Source: Sesamum alatum (taxonomy: Eukaryota; Streptophyta; Magnoliopsida; Lamiales; Pedaliaceae). Taken from it: DNA of 64,000 nucleotides. Numbering within the stretch: the stretch's first letter is position 1; each line of letters opens with the position of its first letter. Shown one piece after another: positions 1 to 10,626 of the stretch. The position numbers were made by a program, and so were the translations under genes. Location: contig JACGWO010000001.1 in NCBI GenBank assembly GCA_034509735.1, forward strand, positions 36,025,966-36,089,965, in the 5' to 3' direction. The notes beneath the pieces were generated by a model. That model ran no database searches. It had not been told where the DNA came from and worked only from the letters and a program-made list of their open reading frames with translations.

Positions 1-2188
1 AAAGGCGAGAAATTGCGTAAATTTAAATAAAATTCAAAATACGCGAATCCCAAGGGGTGTACCCTTGGGTGCTCAACCGGGCGTTCGATGTAGGATGTGT
101 AAATATTAAAACATATATTTAGACACATAGGGCATAGATATATAAATGGAATCAATCAAAGCGTAATAAACCGTTACCTTTGATTGTTTAGCGTATGCTC
201 CCGGCTACTAGCGTTGTTCCTTCTCCGGAATGCTCACGAAATCCAAACGTATGGATTCTCCAAAGGTGATCCACACCACACCGGAAGAAACATACGTTCT
301 TCTTGCTAGAAAAGAACGGGTTTAGGAAGGAATCGGTTTAAGAGAAGAACACTATGAATTAGTGTTCTCTTAAACTTACTTTGTTCTTCTTCTTGATTCA
401 AAATCAAGTGAAGAACACAAGTGTAAGAGAGGGGAGGGAGCACGAAAATTGAGAGAGAGGAGAGGATTTTTGTCTTCTCTTTTTCCTAGAAAAAGATGAA
501 TAATGAATCACTTGTGCTAGGTGTTGTATATTCTAATATATATACATAATTAATGTGATTATTGGAATGTGTCTAGGTTCATCCAAGGATGTCTAGATTC
601 ATTCCAATCAATCACCATCAATTCTTCAATCAAGCCTACCAAAATTTATGGTATGATCAAATCATACCAAAAGGGAAGAGCTTGATTGGAGTTGATTTCT
701 CTCTTTCCAAAAGAGACAAGTCAAACATACCACCTAGCATGAAACATGGCTGATTTTGCTTCCTCCAAGGGAGCATGTCGGCTATGTTTAATTAAGGGAA
801 GAAGTCCAACTTCTTCCTATTCCAAATTAGGAATTATTTCTCCTCTCGGGTATAATTTAACGGACCGGGTTTTATCGTAATCCAATTACGACGAACCCAA
901 TATTAAATCCAATTTAATGTCCACTTAAATCATTCCCGTTGATCTTTTAATCCAATTAAAAGATCCAACGTCTCAACATCTCAACTTTCCATATTTAATC
1001 GAAAATCCAATTTACCGATTAAATGAAAGCCGATACAATATCGGCCCGTCCATCCAATGGACTTTCCCTTAAGTAATCCAATTACTTATTTTATCCTTCG
1101 AGATTGACTCCAAGTTGATCTCTCAACCTCCTCGGTGATTTGTGTGTGACCCTTTAGGTTCACCCTCAGCTAGACTTGGGCCCGTGTCCCGCAAGGGCCC
1201 GTTACCATGGGTGGCCGTCTAGCAACGGTCCATGGCACTAGAGACTAGGTGAATTGGCGTGAACATTTAGGCGCCGATTCCGTACGGGTACGATCCTTCC
1301 GTCTACCGTCTCCCGGCCTTAGTCTAGGGTATGGAATTGGGCGTCGGTTCCCATCCTTGACTAGGCATCTATGCTTAATACTCGAGACCACGTATGCTTC
1401 ATTGCGTCGTCGACACAGGAAACCATTCCCTGTTCGACCAACCACTGTGGCCACAGCTTCAAACAACATGAACGTGTCTCCGAGTGCATAGGAGATACCT
1501 CTGTCACATACTGACAGGGGACGGATCCTCTTCTTGGAATCCACCGTCCTCGCTACACATTCCGACTGCACTGGACAAGGCTTATAATGATCATCTTACA
1601 GAATGATCACCTCTCGCCAGATCCAAGGTACAGCCGTCCTGTGCACGTGACTGCCATGATTCCTCAAGTCTGAGGATTACTCCCGTACTATCGGAACCGT
1701 GGAATCCAATCATACCGACCAAGCCTCCAAGGCTTCCATATGATGATCCCCGCGAGTCAGTCCAGTCGGCACGACCCCAGTCGACCAACCCATCAAGACC
1801 GTGTAGGCGTCCCACGCCTGTCGCTGATGAAACACGGCACTCATCCAATGAACACGACTCTTGATGCAAGTCTCAATAGGACTCTCGATGCCCTGTCTCG
1901 AGGTCCTCGACTTGGAACGTTTCAGACCCAACTCTTAATCAGTTGGTTTCATGACCACCATCCAATGCGTGGCCCAACTGCACAAGTTGTTATCCATGGT
2001 CTGTGGGCTTTGTTGCGATATAAGTTAAACACCGTTTTAAACAAATGTAAAGTGAGCACAACAAAGTAGGTACCAATAGTGACGAACACTCACTTTATTC
2101 ATCACATAATAATATTACAATTACATCGAGTTGTATAATAGATTACAAATCGCCAAACCTATTGGCTTTCTGGTCACCTATTCTAACA
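1..2188 (-). repeat. A1 3' LTR (truncated by window edge)
   Basis: Position 1 corresponds to base 8076 in the 5' LTR copy. The LTR ends at 2188, in sense TGTTAGAATAGGTGACC. It contains the hairpin GGTATGAT-CAA-ATCATACC (650-668), the block at 1204-1252 shared with family C, and the palindrome CTGTGGCCACAG (1445-1456). Open frames inside it on both strands recur in every family-A LTR only because the LTR itself is repeated. Confidence 0.93.
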
Positions 2189-2204
2189 ATCTCCCACTTG
2201 ACCT
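2189..2204 (-). other. A1 polypurine tract
   Basis: In sense it reads AGGTCAAGTGGGAGAT and abuts the 3' LTR. This is the expected plus-strand priming site, identical in A2, A3 and C1. Confidence 0.9.
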
Positions 2205-2870
2205 AAAGCCAATCACCCATAGACCTCAAACCCATCTTATCCAGATGCTGAGTATGGGCAACTTGCGACACGGGCTTAGTAAGTGGATCTGCTATGTTTT
2301 CTCGGAGCTGACTCGGTCCATCCGAACGTCACGCCTGCCAACCATCTCTCTGAGCAGATGGTAGCGTCTAAGAATATGCTTGGATCGGTGATGAGATCTC
2401 GGTTCCTTTGCTTGCGCTATGGCCCCGTTGTTATCGCAGAAGATAACCACTGGCTCAGCGATGCTAGGTACTACACCCAACTCTTGGATATAGCTCTTCA
2501 TCCAAACCGGCTCCTTAGCAGCTTCCGAAGCTGCTATGTATTCAGACTCTGTGGTGGAGTCCGCCGTGGTAGCCTGCTTGGAACTCTTCCAAGCAACCAC
2601 GCCACCATTAAGTTTGAATACATAACCAGACTGATACTTGGCATCATCGTCATCCGACTGGAAGCTAGCGTCGCTATAGCCTTCCAGTATCAACTCTCCA
2701 CTGCCGTAGATCAAGAACATGTCCTTAGTCCTTTTCAGGTACTTCAAGATAGTCTTGACTGCACTCCAGTGTGCCTCCCCGGCACACGACTGATATCGAC
2801 TTGTTACGCTCAAAGCGAAAGCCACATCAGGTCTAGTGCATTGAACAGCATACTGTATGCTGCCTACGGC
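2205..2870 (-). pseudogene. A1 RNase H domain of pol, broken
   Basis: The open part at 2292-2825 encodes the RNase H that would degrade the RNA template during reverse transcription. Visible acidic motifs are GYSDASFQS, TESEYIAASEA and FCDNNGAIA, followed by the terminal KHI-type segment. The frame is lost just before the end: C1 continues ADNTADPLTKP where this copy stops. A second frameshift near 2868 separates it from the upstream RT frame, where C1 reads PYASAVG. It is read right to left and ends at the polypurine tract. Confidence 0.85.
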
Positions 2871-4016
2871 TGAAGCATAGGGATGTCCAACATCCGTTTA
2901 AGCTCCTCATCAGTCTTAGGAGACTGCTTCTTGGATAACTTAATTCCATGCCTCATTGGAAGGAATCCTCGTTTTGAGTTCTCCATCTTGAATCTCTTCA
3001 AGACTTTCTCAATGTACAAGGACTGGGCCATTCCTAACATCCTTTTAGATCTATCCCTGTAGATCTTGATGCCAAGGATGTAGGATGCCTCGCCCATATC
3101 CTTCATGGAGAATTGCGTTGACAACCAAGCTTTAGTGGTACCCAACATCTTAGCATCATTCCCAATGAGCAAGATGTCATCCACGTAAAGCACCAATAAC
3201 GCAACTGAGTTCCCACTGATCTTCTTGTATACACAAGGATCGGACTCATTCTTGATGAAATCATATCACCGTATGACTTCATCAAAAACGTATGTTCCAG
3301 CTTCGGGAAGCTTGTTTGAGGCCATAGATGGACCTTTGGAGACGGCAGACCTTCTGCTCTTCTCCAACAGTTGTGAAACCTTCCGGTTGATCCATATAGA
3401 TCTCTTCCTCTACGAAACCGTTGAGGAAAGCCGTTTTCACGTCCATCTGCCATATTTCATAGTCATACCATGCTGCTATGGCAAGCAGTATCCGAATGGA
3501 CTTGGCCATTGCTACAGGCGAGTAGGTTTCCTCAAAATCGACCCCGGGTCGCTGAGTGTAACCTTTCGCCACAAGCCTGGCCTTGAAGGTTGTAACCTCT
3601 CCGTCAGCTCCAAGCTTACGTTTGTAGACCCATTTACACCCTACGGGTTTAACCCCTTTGGGTGGATCTACTAGGGTCCAAACCTTGTTTGTACCCATCG
3701 AGTCCATCTCGGATTTCATGGCCTCAAGCCACTTGTCCGAATCGATGTCCGACATCGCTTCTCCGTATGTCTTTGGATCATTATCCAACTGACCGGTCAG
3801 GCCCAGAAATCCATACCTATCAGGTGCATGGGATACTCTGGCCGACCTACGGAGGACTGGAACAATATCAGTGGGAACCGCTGGCTCAGATGTCACTGCC
3901 GCCTCATGGGGTACCTCACTTGATTCCTCAAAGTAGTGCCTCATCGCGTCGACTATCCGATGGAAAACCTTTTTCCAAGAACACTGCGTTTTGCGAGACA
4001 AAAACCTTTTGCTCAT
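2864..4016 (-). pseudogene. A1 reverse transcriptase and integrase C-terminus, frameshifted
   Basis: The upstream frame (3282-4016) carries the integrase tail and RT fingers, including the motif VGCKWVYKRK and the stretch MDVKTAFLNG that holds the first catalytic Asp. It runs to WNIRF, where the frame shifts. The downstream frame (2864-3196) begins at YVDDILLIG, the RT catalytic box, and runs to LDIP before shifting again. RT residues in the catalytic boxes are intact, so the damage is by small indels. A2 and A3 lack the 3308-3647 segment that is present here. Confidence 0.85.
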
Positions 4017-4755
4017 AGAAATAATACCCCGCAGTTTCTTTCGGATAGCCGATGAACCTGCATAAACTAGACCTCGAGTCCAGTTTATCTCCCACTAATC
4101 TCTTGACATATGCGGGGCAACCCCACACTTTCAAGTATTTGTAGGAGGCAGGCTTGCCATGCCATATCTCATATGGCGTCTGGGATACCCTTTTAGATGG
4201 CGCCAAGTTCAAAACTTTGGCCGCCGTCTCAAGAGCGTATCCCCAGAAGGAAAGGGGTAGTTCGGTAAAACTCATCATGGATCGGACCATGTCCAACAAG
4301 GTCCGATTCCTCCTTTCAGACACACCGTTAAGCTGCGGTGTTCCAGGAGGGTTCCACTGAGAGAGAATCCCATTCTATTTTAGATAATCAGTAAACTCAC
4401 CACTCAAATACTCTCCACCTCGGTCCGACCGAAGGGCTTTGATCTTTCGACCGGTTTGGTTCTCTACTTCAAGTCTGTATTCCTTAAACCTTCCAAAGGC
4501 TTCAGACTTGTACCTCATCAGGTAAACATAACCATACCGTGAGTGGTCATCGGTAAAGGTTATGAAGTACGAGTACCCACCTCTAGCCTGAGTATTTAGT
4601 GGACCACAGACATCTGTGTGGATCAAATCCAACAGACCACTGGCTAGCGTACTTTGTCCAACAAAGGGTTTCTTGGTCATCTTTCCCTTTAGACAGGATT
4701 CGCAGGTCGGTAGGTTGTCCAAATCGTCTATTTCTAGACTCTTTGAGTCCACCAA
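3928..4755 (-). pseudogene. A1 integrase core, interrupted by a stop
   Basis: Two same-sense open pieces (4375-4755 and 3928-4323) cover the DDE integrase. The first holds the CESC zinc-finger cysteines, the first Asp (HTDVCGP) and the second Asp (SDRGGEY). The second holds the catalytic Glu (SERRNR) and the conserved tail. Between them a codon that is GAG in A2 and A3 (after DYLK) is TAG, a nonsense change near 4374. A short in-frame loss removes residues before EQKVF. Integrase would join the cDNA to host DNA; this copy cannot encode it whole. Confidence 0.85.
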
Positions 4756-4784
4756 CCTTCTTATCCTATCTTTAGAGATATGAC

Positions 4785-6116
4785 CTAACTTCGCATGCCA
4801 TATCTGTGCGTTATTATATGATCATCACGTTTTCGTTTGTGTTCTGCAGTCATAATCCAATTAGACTGTTGAAGTATGTACAGACAGTTGACCAATGTAC
4901 CAAGCAAATGAGAAATACCATCTTTGATAATGGAAATACCGTTTTTATTGATGGTAAATACATATCCCTCCTTATCAAGGACCGGGATGGAAATAATGTT
5001 TTTAATCATGCTAGGTACATAGAAACAGTCATTCAGTACAATCCTAACATGACTACTAATGGCTAACTCTAGTGATCCTACGGCCTCCGCAGCAACGGCC
5101 TTGCCATCGCCTAGCCTCAGGATCATCTCATCCTTGGTTAGCCTTCTGCTTCTTCGCAGTGCCTGCAAATCATTGCAGATGTGAGCACCACACCCGGTAT
5201 CCAATACCCATGAAGCAGAATTAGTAATCATATTAACTTCAACCACAAACACACCTGGGTTGGAGAGGAGTTGTGGGCACTCCCTCTTCCAATGCCCTTT
5301 CCCTTGGCAATGCATGCAGACATCATTTGCCTTGGACCGCTGAGAACCACGGGCCTTTCCTTTCCTTTTGCTCGGTCCAACCGGAGCAACAGGGACGCCC
5401 GGAGCACGAGCAGGGGCCGCAACCGTCTTCCCTTTGCCCTTCTTCCTCTTCCAGCGTCCGGCCCTCTTGCCATTCACCTTGGAGGTCGAAGCCTCTCCTA
5501 TCAATACTGCCGGCGCCGACTTGTGGGTCGTTGCCTCGTATTGGACTAGCATGTTGATCAACTCATGAATAGACTTCTCAAGTCCATTCATGTTGTAGTT
5601 TACAACAAACGGGTCATAGGATGGAGGAAGCGACTGGAGGATTATGTCAATGTACGTGTCATTGTTAAGCCCAGCTTTAAGGTCCTCGAGTTTCTCCACT
5701 AGGGAGAGCATCTTGACCCCATGACTCTGTACAGACGCTCCTTCAGCGAGCTTGGTGCCAAAGAATGCTTTTGTGGCGGCATATCTAATATGCCTATCCG
5801 GAACCGCATAAACCTCGTTCATGCGGAGCATTATGGCGGAGACATTGTCCAGCCTCTCATACTGCTTCTGGATGTTGTTAGACATCGAAGCCAGTATGAT
5901 ACTGCGTACTTTCCGGTTGTCCTCATGCCATTTCTCGAACGTCAAACGTTCTTCAGGCATGGACCCCTCCGGTAAGTCGCTCGGTGGCGGCTCGTCCAAG
6001 ACGTAGCCTTGGTTCTCAAAACCGAGGACAATCCTCAGGTTTCTCAGCCAGTCCGAGTAGTTCGTTCCGTTGAATTTGTTAGTCTCAAGAATCATGGTTA
6101 ACGGGTTCTTAGACAT
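4785..6116 (-). pseudogene. A1 gag-protease, long open piece
   Basis: This 443-codon open frame starts at MSKNPLT, the start used by every copy here. It contains the copia Gag domain (about residues 10-230), a basic Lys/Arg-rich linker, a CCHC zinc knuckle CMHCQGKGHWKREC (about 267-280) and the protease motif LDTGCG with its Asp near residue 306. Gag would package the RNA; the protease would mature it. An inserted dinucleotide near 4815 shifts the frame just before the integrase HHCC finger, so the fusion to integrase is lost. It is the best-preserved gag-protease of family A in the window. Confidence 0.88.
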
Positions 6117-8018
6117 ATCTACATTAATGAAAATGTAAAGCAGAAATTAGCAGATGATGGTAACATTATTGTTCAAGTTGAAGACTTGGTCTTTTAGTCT
6201 TTAACCCTCCCACTATTTATACGAAAGTCCGCCACTCTCAAGCGGAGTTTCGGGAAACCATTTCCTAGTGGGCTTGGGATCCACAAGCGTAATCTCCATG
6301 CCCCGCTTTTACGATTCACATGAAGAAGACCTTGTGGGAGATGTCCAATATCATTCTCATCCAATGAGATTCCCAAGATATTTTGCCTCACCTATTCACA
6401 TGGTCCCGAGGACTCCAAGCGCACCATGTTACTCAGTGTTGGGCCCTACCCATCAACCAAATCATGCCTCAAACTGTCGCCCCCCACGACTCGTGAGACA
6501 GGGAAACAGCGAGCGCAGTCTTTTTGTTCACAACAATAGTGCAGCTTTCCCCTAGTCCAAGTGTGCCACGACTCGTGAGACCACACTTGGGTAGTGGTAG
6601 CTTCCTCACCACATACGCTGTGGATGGAAGGCTCGGACAGACCAAAATACCATTTTTGATCCAAGTCCGTTCTGGGCCTAATATTTAATTTGGTCCAACC
6701 AAATGAGAGTTTGTGTGTGACCGAGACCTCATCACATTATTGTGTTTTAGCATGCATAAATATCCAATATTTAAAGCGATAAATAAATACGCCGCATGCA
6801 GAAAACATAGCATACCCCTGTTAGGATGATCACAAGCCCAACCTATGCGACCCACTGAGCCCGCAGTGAGTCTATGGTCTGTCTAGGGTGGTCCTAAATT
6901 ATTACAATAATAATAAACCCATTGTCATTCCAATGGGCCTTGAAGTGCTTCTTGTTTCATGCCTTGATGCTCCTCCTTGAGGTCTCCGACTCCAATTGCT
7001 TGTTAAAATTGAAACCTCACCAATCCTATCTACTCTCATTACAACTGAAAGTAATACATTGGTAATAAGGAAAACAAGCCTTAACATCACGAGGCTGAAA
7101 ATACGGGAGATGATAGTCCCAAAAACAAGAGGCACGCAGGCCCCACCCAACAGAAAATAAATGATCATACATTCATCCATACACAAGGTCTAGGGCTCTT
7201 GTGATCATCCCATGTTGATTCCATCAACTCACATATAACATAATTATTCCAAATAATCATGCATAAATAACCAATGGATATTCCAAATATCCAAGTGATG
7301 TCCAACATCACAAAAGCATAAATATATAAATAATATGCAAAATTAAAATTTTAAATTTAATGGACATTTTACACAATGCATCCAATGCATGTATTAATCC
7401 CAAATTAATTAAGCAAATTTAATCCAAGGAATAATCCAATTATTCCAAAATCAAAAATGCAAAATTAACATATTTTCAGAATATTGTGCAGAAAATACAG
7501 AAAATCGAATTTTCCGGAAAAAGTCAAAAAACGGCACAAAAACGGCCCAGCCGTTGTGCTGGCCGGCAGCCCGCGCGCACAGGGCAGCGCGCGCGCTGTG
7601 CCGCGCGCTGGCCCTCGGCCAGCAGCGGCCGGCTGCGCACAGCGCGCGCGCGCGCCCCTGCGCGCGCGCCTGTGCGCAGCGTCCGCGCACGCGCCCGCGC
7701 ACGCTGGCTTTCGGCCAGCGCGCGCAGGCGCCCGCCTGCGCGCGGCCACTGCCGGTCCGACCAAATTTTTTTTTTTTTTTTTTTTTTGTGTTTTTTCAAA
7801 ACTGTTTCAGCACAATAACATTAATATTATTCTGAAAATAAGCATGCAATTTTAGATCCAATCTAACAAAATTAAGCATGCCAAAAGTCCATTAAATCCA
7901 AACAATTGAATCATCATATTATTCATATATTTATGTAATCTAACATGCCAATAAAAGCCGTTTAAAAGCAAGTAGATCATGCCAAACACATAGATCTATG
8001 CCCCTTACATCGAACCGG
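6117..8018 (-). other. A1 5' leader, noncoding
   Basis: About 1.9 kb lie between primer site and gag with no conserved protein. Going downstream in sense it contains a GC-rich tract (7558-7765) next to a T run (7767-7788), a conserved block (about 6811-6895), and two copies of the palindrome CACGACTCGTG (6485-6495 and 6567-6577). Leaders of the other elements share the last two features, which suggests cis-acting RNA or regulatory roles. Confidence 0.8.
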
Positions 8019-8030
8019 GCTCTGATACCA
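8019..8030 (-). other. A1 primer binding site (initiator tRNA-Met)
   Basis: In sense it reads TGGTATCAGAGC, the usual plant copia match to the 3' end of initiator tRNA-Met, two bases from the 5' LTR end. Confidence 0.92.
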
Positions 8031-8032
8031 CT

Positions 8033-10239
8033 TGAAGGACAAGCGGATCCGCCCGGGAGCGCGAGCGGAAGCGAGAAAGGCGAGAAATTGCGTAAATTTA
8101 AATAAAATTCAAAATACGCGAATCCCAAGGGGTGTACCCTTGGGTGCTCAACCGGGCGTTCGATGTAGGATGTGTAAATATTAAAACATATATTTAAACA
8201 CATAGGGCATAGATATATAAATGGAATCAATCAAAGCGTAATAAACCGTTACCTTTGATTGTTTAGCGTATGCTCCCAGCTACTAGCGTTGTTCCTTCTC
8301 CGGAATGCTCACGAAATCCAAACGTATGGATTCTCCAAAGGTGATCCACACCACACCGAAGAAACACACGTTCTTCTTGCTAGAAAAGAACGGGTTTAGG
8401 AAGGAATCGGTTTAAGAGAAGAACACTATGAATTAGTGTTCTCTTAAACTTACTTTGTTCTTCTTCTTGATTCAAAATCAAGTGAAGAACACAAGTGTAA
8501 GAGAGGGAGGGAGCACGAAAATTGAGAGAGAGGAGAGGATTTTTGTCTTCTCTTTTTCCTAGAAAAAAAGATGAATAATGAATCACTTGTGCTAGGTGTT
8601 GTATATTCTAATATATATACATAATTAATGTGATTATTGGAATGTGTCTAGGTTCATCCAAGGATGTCTAGATTAATTCCAATCAATCACCATCAATTCT
8701 TCAATCAAGCCTACCAAAATTTATGGTATGATCAAATCATACCAAAAGGGAAGAGCTTGATTGGAGTTGATTTCTCTCTTTCCAAAAGAGACAAGTCAAC
8801 ATACCACCTAGCATGAAACATGGCTGATTTTGCTTCCTCCAAGGGAGCATGTCGGCTATGTTTAATTAAGGAAGAAGTCCAACTTCTTCCTATTCCAAAT
8901 TAGGAATTATTTCTCCTCTCGGGTATAATTTAACGGACCGGGTTTTATCGTAATCCAATTACGACGAACCCAATATTAAATCCAATTTAATGTCCACTTA
9001 AATCATTCCCGTTGATCTTTTAATCCAATTAAAAGATCCAACGTCTCAACATCTCAACTTTCCATATTTAATCGAAAATCCAATTTACCGATTAAATGAA
9101 AGCCCGATACAATATCGGCCCGTCCATCCAATGGACTTTCCCTTAAGTAATCCAATTACTTATTTTATCCTTCGAGATTGACTCCAAGTTGATCTCTCAA
9201 CCTCCTCGGTGATTTGTGTGTGACTCTTTAGGTTCACCCTCAGCTAGACTTGGGCCCGTGTCCCGCAAGGGCCCGTTACCATGGGTGGCCGTCTAGCAAC
9301 GGTCCATGGCACTAGAGACTAGGTGAATTGGCGTGAACATTTAGGCGCCGATTCCGTACGGGTACGATCCTTCCGTCTACCGTCTCCCGGCCTTAGTCTA
9401 GGGTATGGAATTGGGCGTCGGTTCCCATCCTTGACTAGGCATCTATGCTTAATACTCGAGACCACGTATGCTTCATTGCGTCGACACAGGAAAAACATTC
9501 CCTGTTCGACCAACCACTGTGGCCACAGCTTCAAACAACATGAACGTGTCTCCGAGTGCATAGGAGATACCTCTGTCACATACTGACAGGGGACGGATCC
9601 TCTTCTTGGAATCCACCGTCCTCGCTACACATTCCGACTGCACTGGACAAGGCTTATAATGATCATCTTACAGAATGATCACCTCTCGCCAGATCCAAGA
9701 TACAGCCGTCCTGTGCACGTGACTGCCATGATTCCTCAAGTCTGAGGATTACTCCCGTACTATCGGAACCGGGGAATCCAATCATACCGACCAAGCCTCC
9801 AAGGCTTCCATACGATGATCCCCGCGAGTCAGTCCAGTCGGCTCGGCCCCAGTCGACCAACCCATCAAGACCGTGTAGGCGTCCCACGCCTGTCGCCGAT
9901 GAAACACGACTCTTGATGCAAGTCTCAATAGGACTCTCGATGCCCTGTCTCGAGGTCCTCGACTTGGAACGTTTCAGACCCAACTCTTAATCAGTTGGTT
10001 TCATGACCACCATCCAATGCGTGGCCCAACTGCACGAGTTGTTATCCATGGTCTGTGGGCTTTGTTGCGATATAAGTTAAACACCGTTTTAACAAATGTA
10101 AAGTGAGCACAACAAAGTAGGTACCAATAGTGACGAACACTCACTTTATTCATCACATAATAATATTACAATTACATCGAGTTGTATAATAGGTTACAAA
10201 TCGCCAAACCTATTGGCTTTCTGGTCACCTATTCTAACA
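8033..10239 (-). repeat. A1 5' LTR
   Basis: It is 2207 bp with TG...CA ends. It matches the 3' LTR (1-2188) closely but lacks about 20 bp near 9908, a loss between repeats of ACACG. It abuts the older G LTR at 10240. Confidence 0.93.
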
Positions 10240-10610
10240 CGACCTACGTCTGGCACCGATGAAACTTAGCACTCACCTAGTGAATGCAATACTTAGTGCA
10301 AGTATCTATAGGGCACTCGAGGCCTAGTCCCGAGGTCCTCGACTTGGAACGTTTTAGACCGACCCACAATGACTGGGTTTCATAGCCCCCAACCTATGCG
10401 CAGCTCAACTCAATGGGTTTAACCAATCAGTCTGTGGGCATTTGTTATGACATTGAAACGCCATTCAATCTAAGTAGTAAGCACAACAAACACATTTTGC
10501 CAGTGATGAATACTTACTTCATCCATTAGTATAATATTACTTTGATAAAGGTCGGTGAATATTTCCCAGAACAGCTAATCTAATTGACTTTCTGGTCACC
10601 TATTTGAACA
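10240..10610 (-). repeat. G 3' LTR remnant
   Basis: This 371-bp piece aligns to the start of family-A LTRs (shared GAGGTCCTCGACTTGGAACG and a terminal CTGGTCACCTATTTGAACA) but is far more diverged than any other LTR here. It is cut on the left by A1. It marks the oldest element in the window. Confidence 0.75.
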
Positions 10611-10626
10611 ATCTCCCACTTGACCA
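10611..10626 (-). other. G polypurine tract
   Basis: In sense it reads TGGTCAAGTGGGAGAT directly beside the LTR remnant, one base different from the A1 tract. Confidence 0.75.

Larger units (their letters stand above)
1..10239 (-). mobile_element. A1, nearly complete family-A Ty1/copia retrotransposon
   Basis: Read on the minus strand it runs 5' LTR (8033-10239), primer site, long leader, gag-protease, integrase, RT, RNase H, polypurine tract and 3' LTR (1-2188). By comparison with the 5' LTR, about 43 bases of the 3' LTR lie beyond the left window edge. The domain order defines Ty1/copia. The LTRs are very similar with scattered indels, so insertion is relatively recent. The right flank (CGACC, 10240-10244) should be one TSD copy, but its partner is outside the window. 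It is the only family-A copy here that keeps the full RT region, yet frameshifts and a stop break the polyprotein. Confidence 0.93.

Noticed and set aside
1245..1571. Overlapping 80-108-codon frames on both strands, repeated in every family-A LTR (about 1245, 9319, 14550, 24557, 35852)
   Set aside because: They recur because the LTR recurs, overlap on both strands, and show frame-breaking changes between copies. No known domain is visible.
8011..8032. Possible tRNA gene at the initiator tRNA match
   Set aside because: Only the 12-base primer complement next to the LTR is present; there is no cloverleaf.
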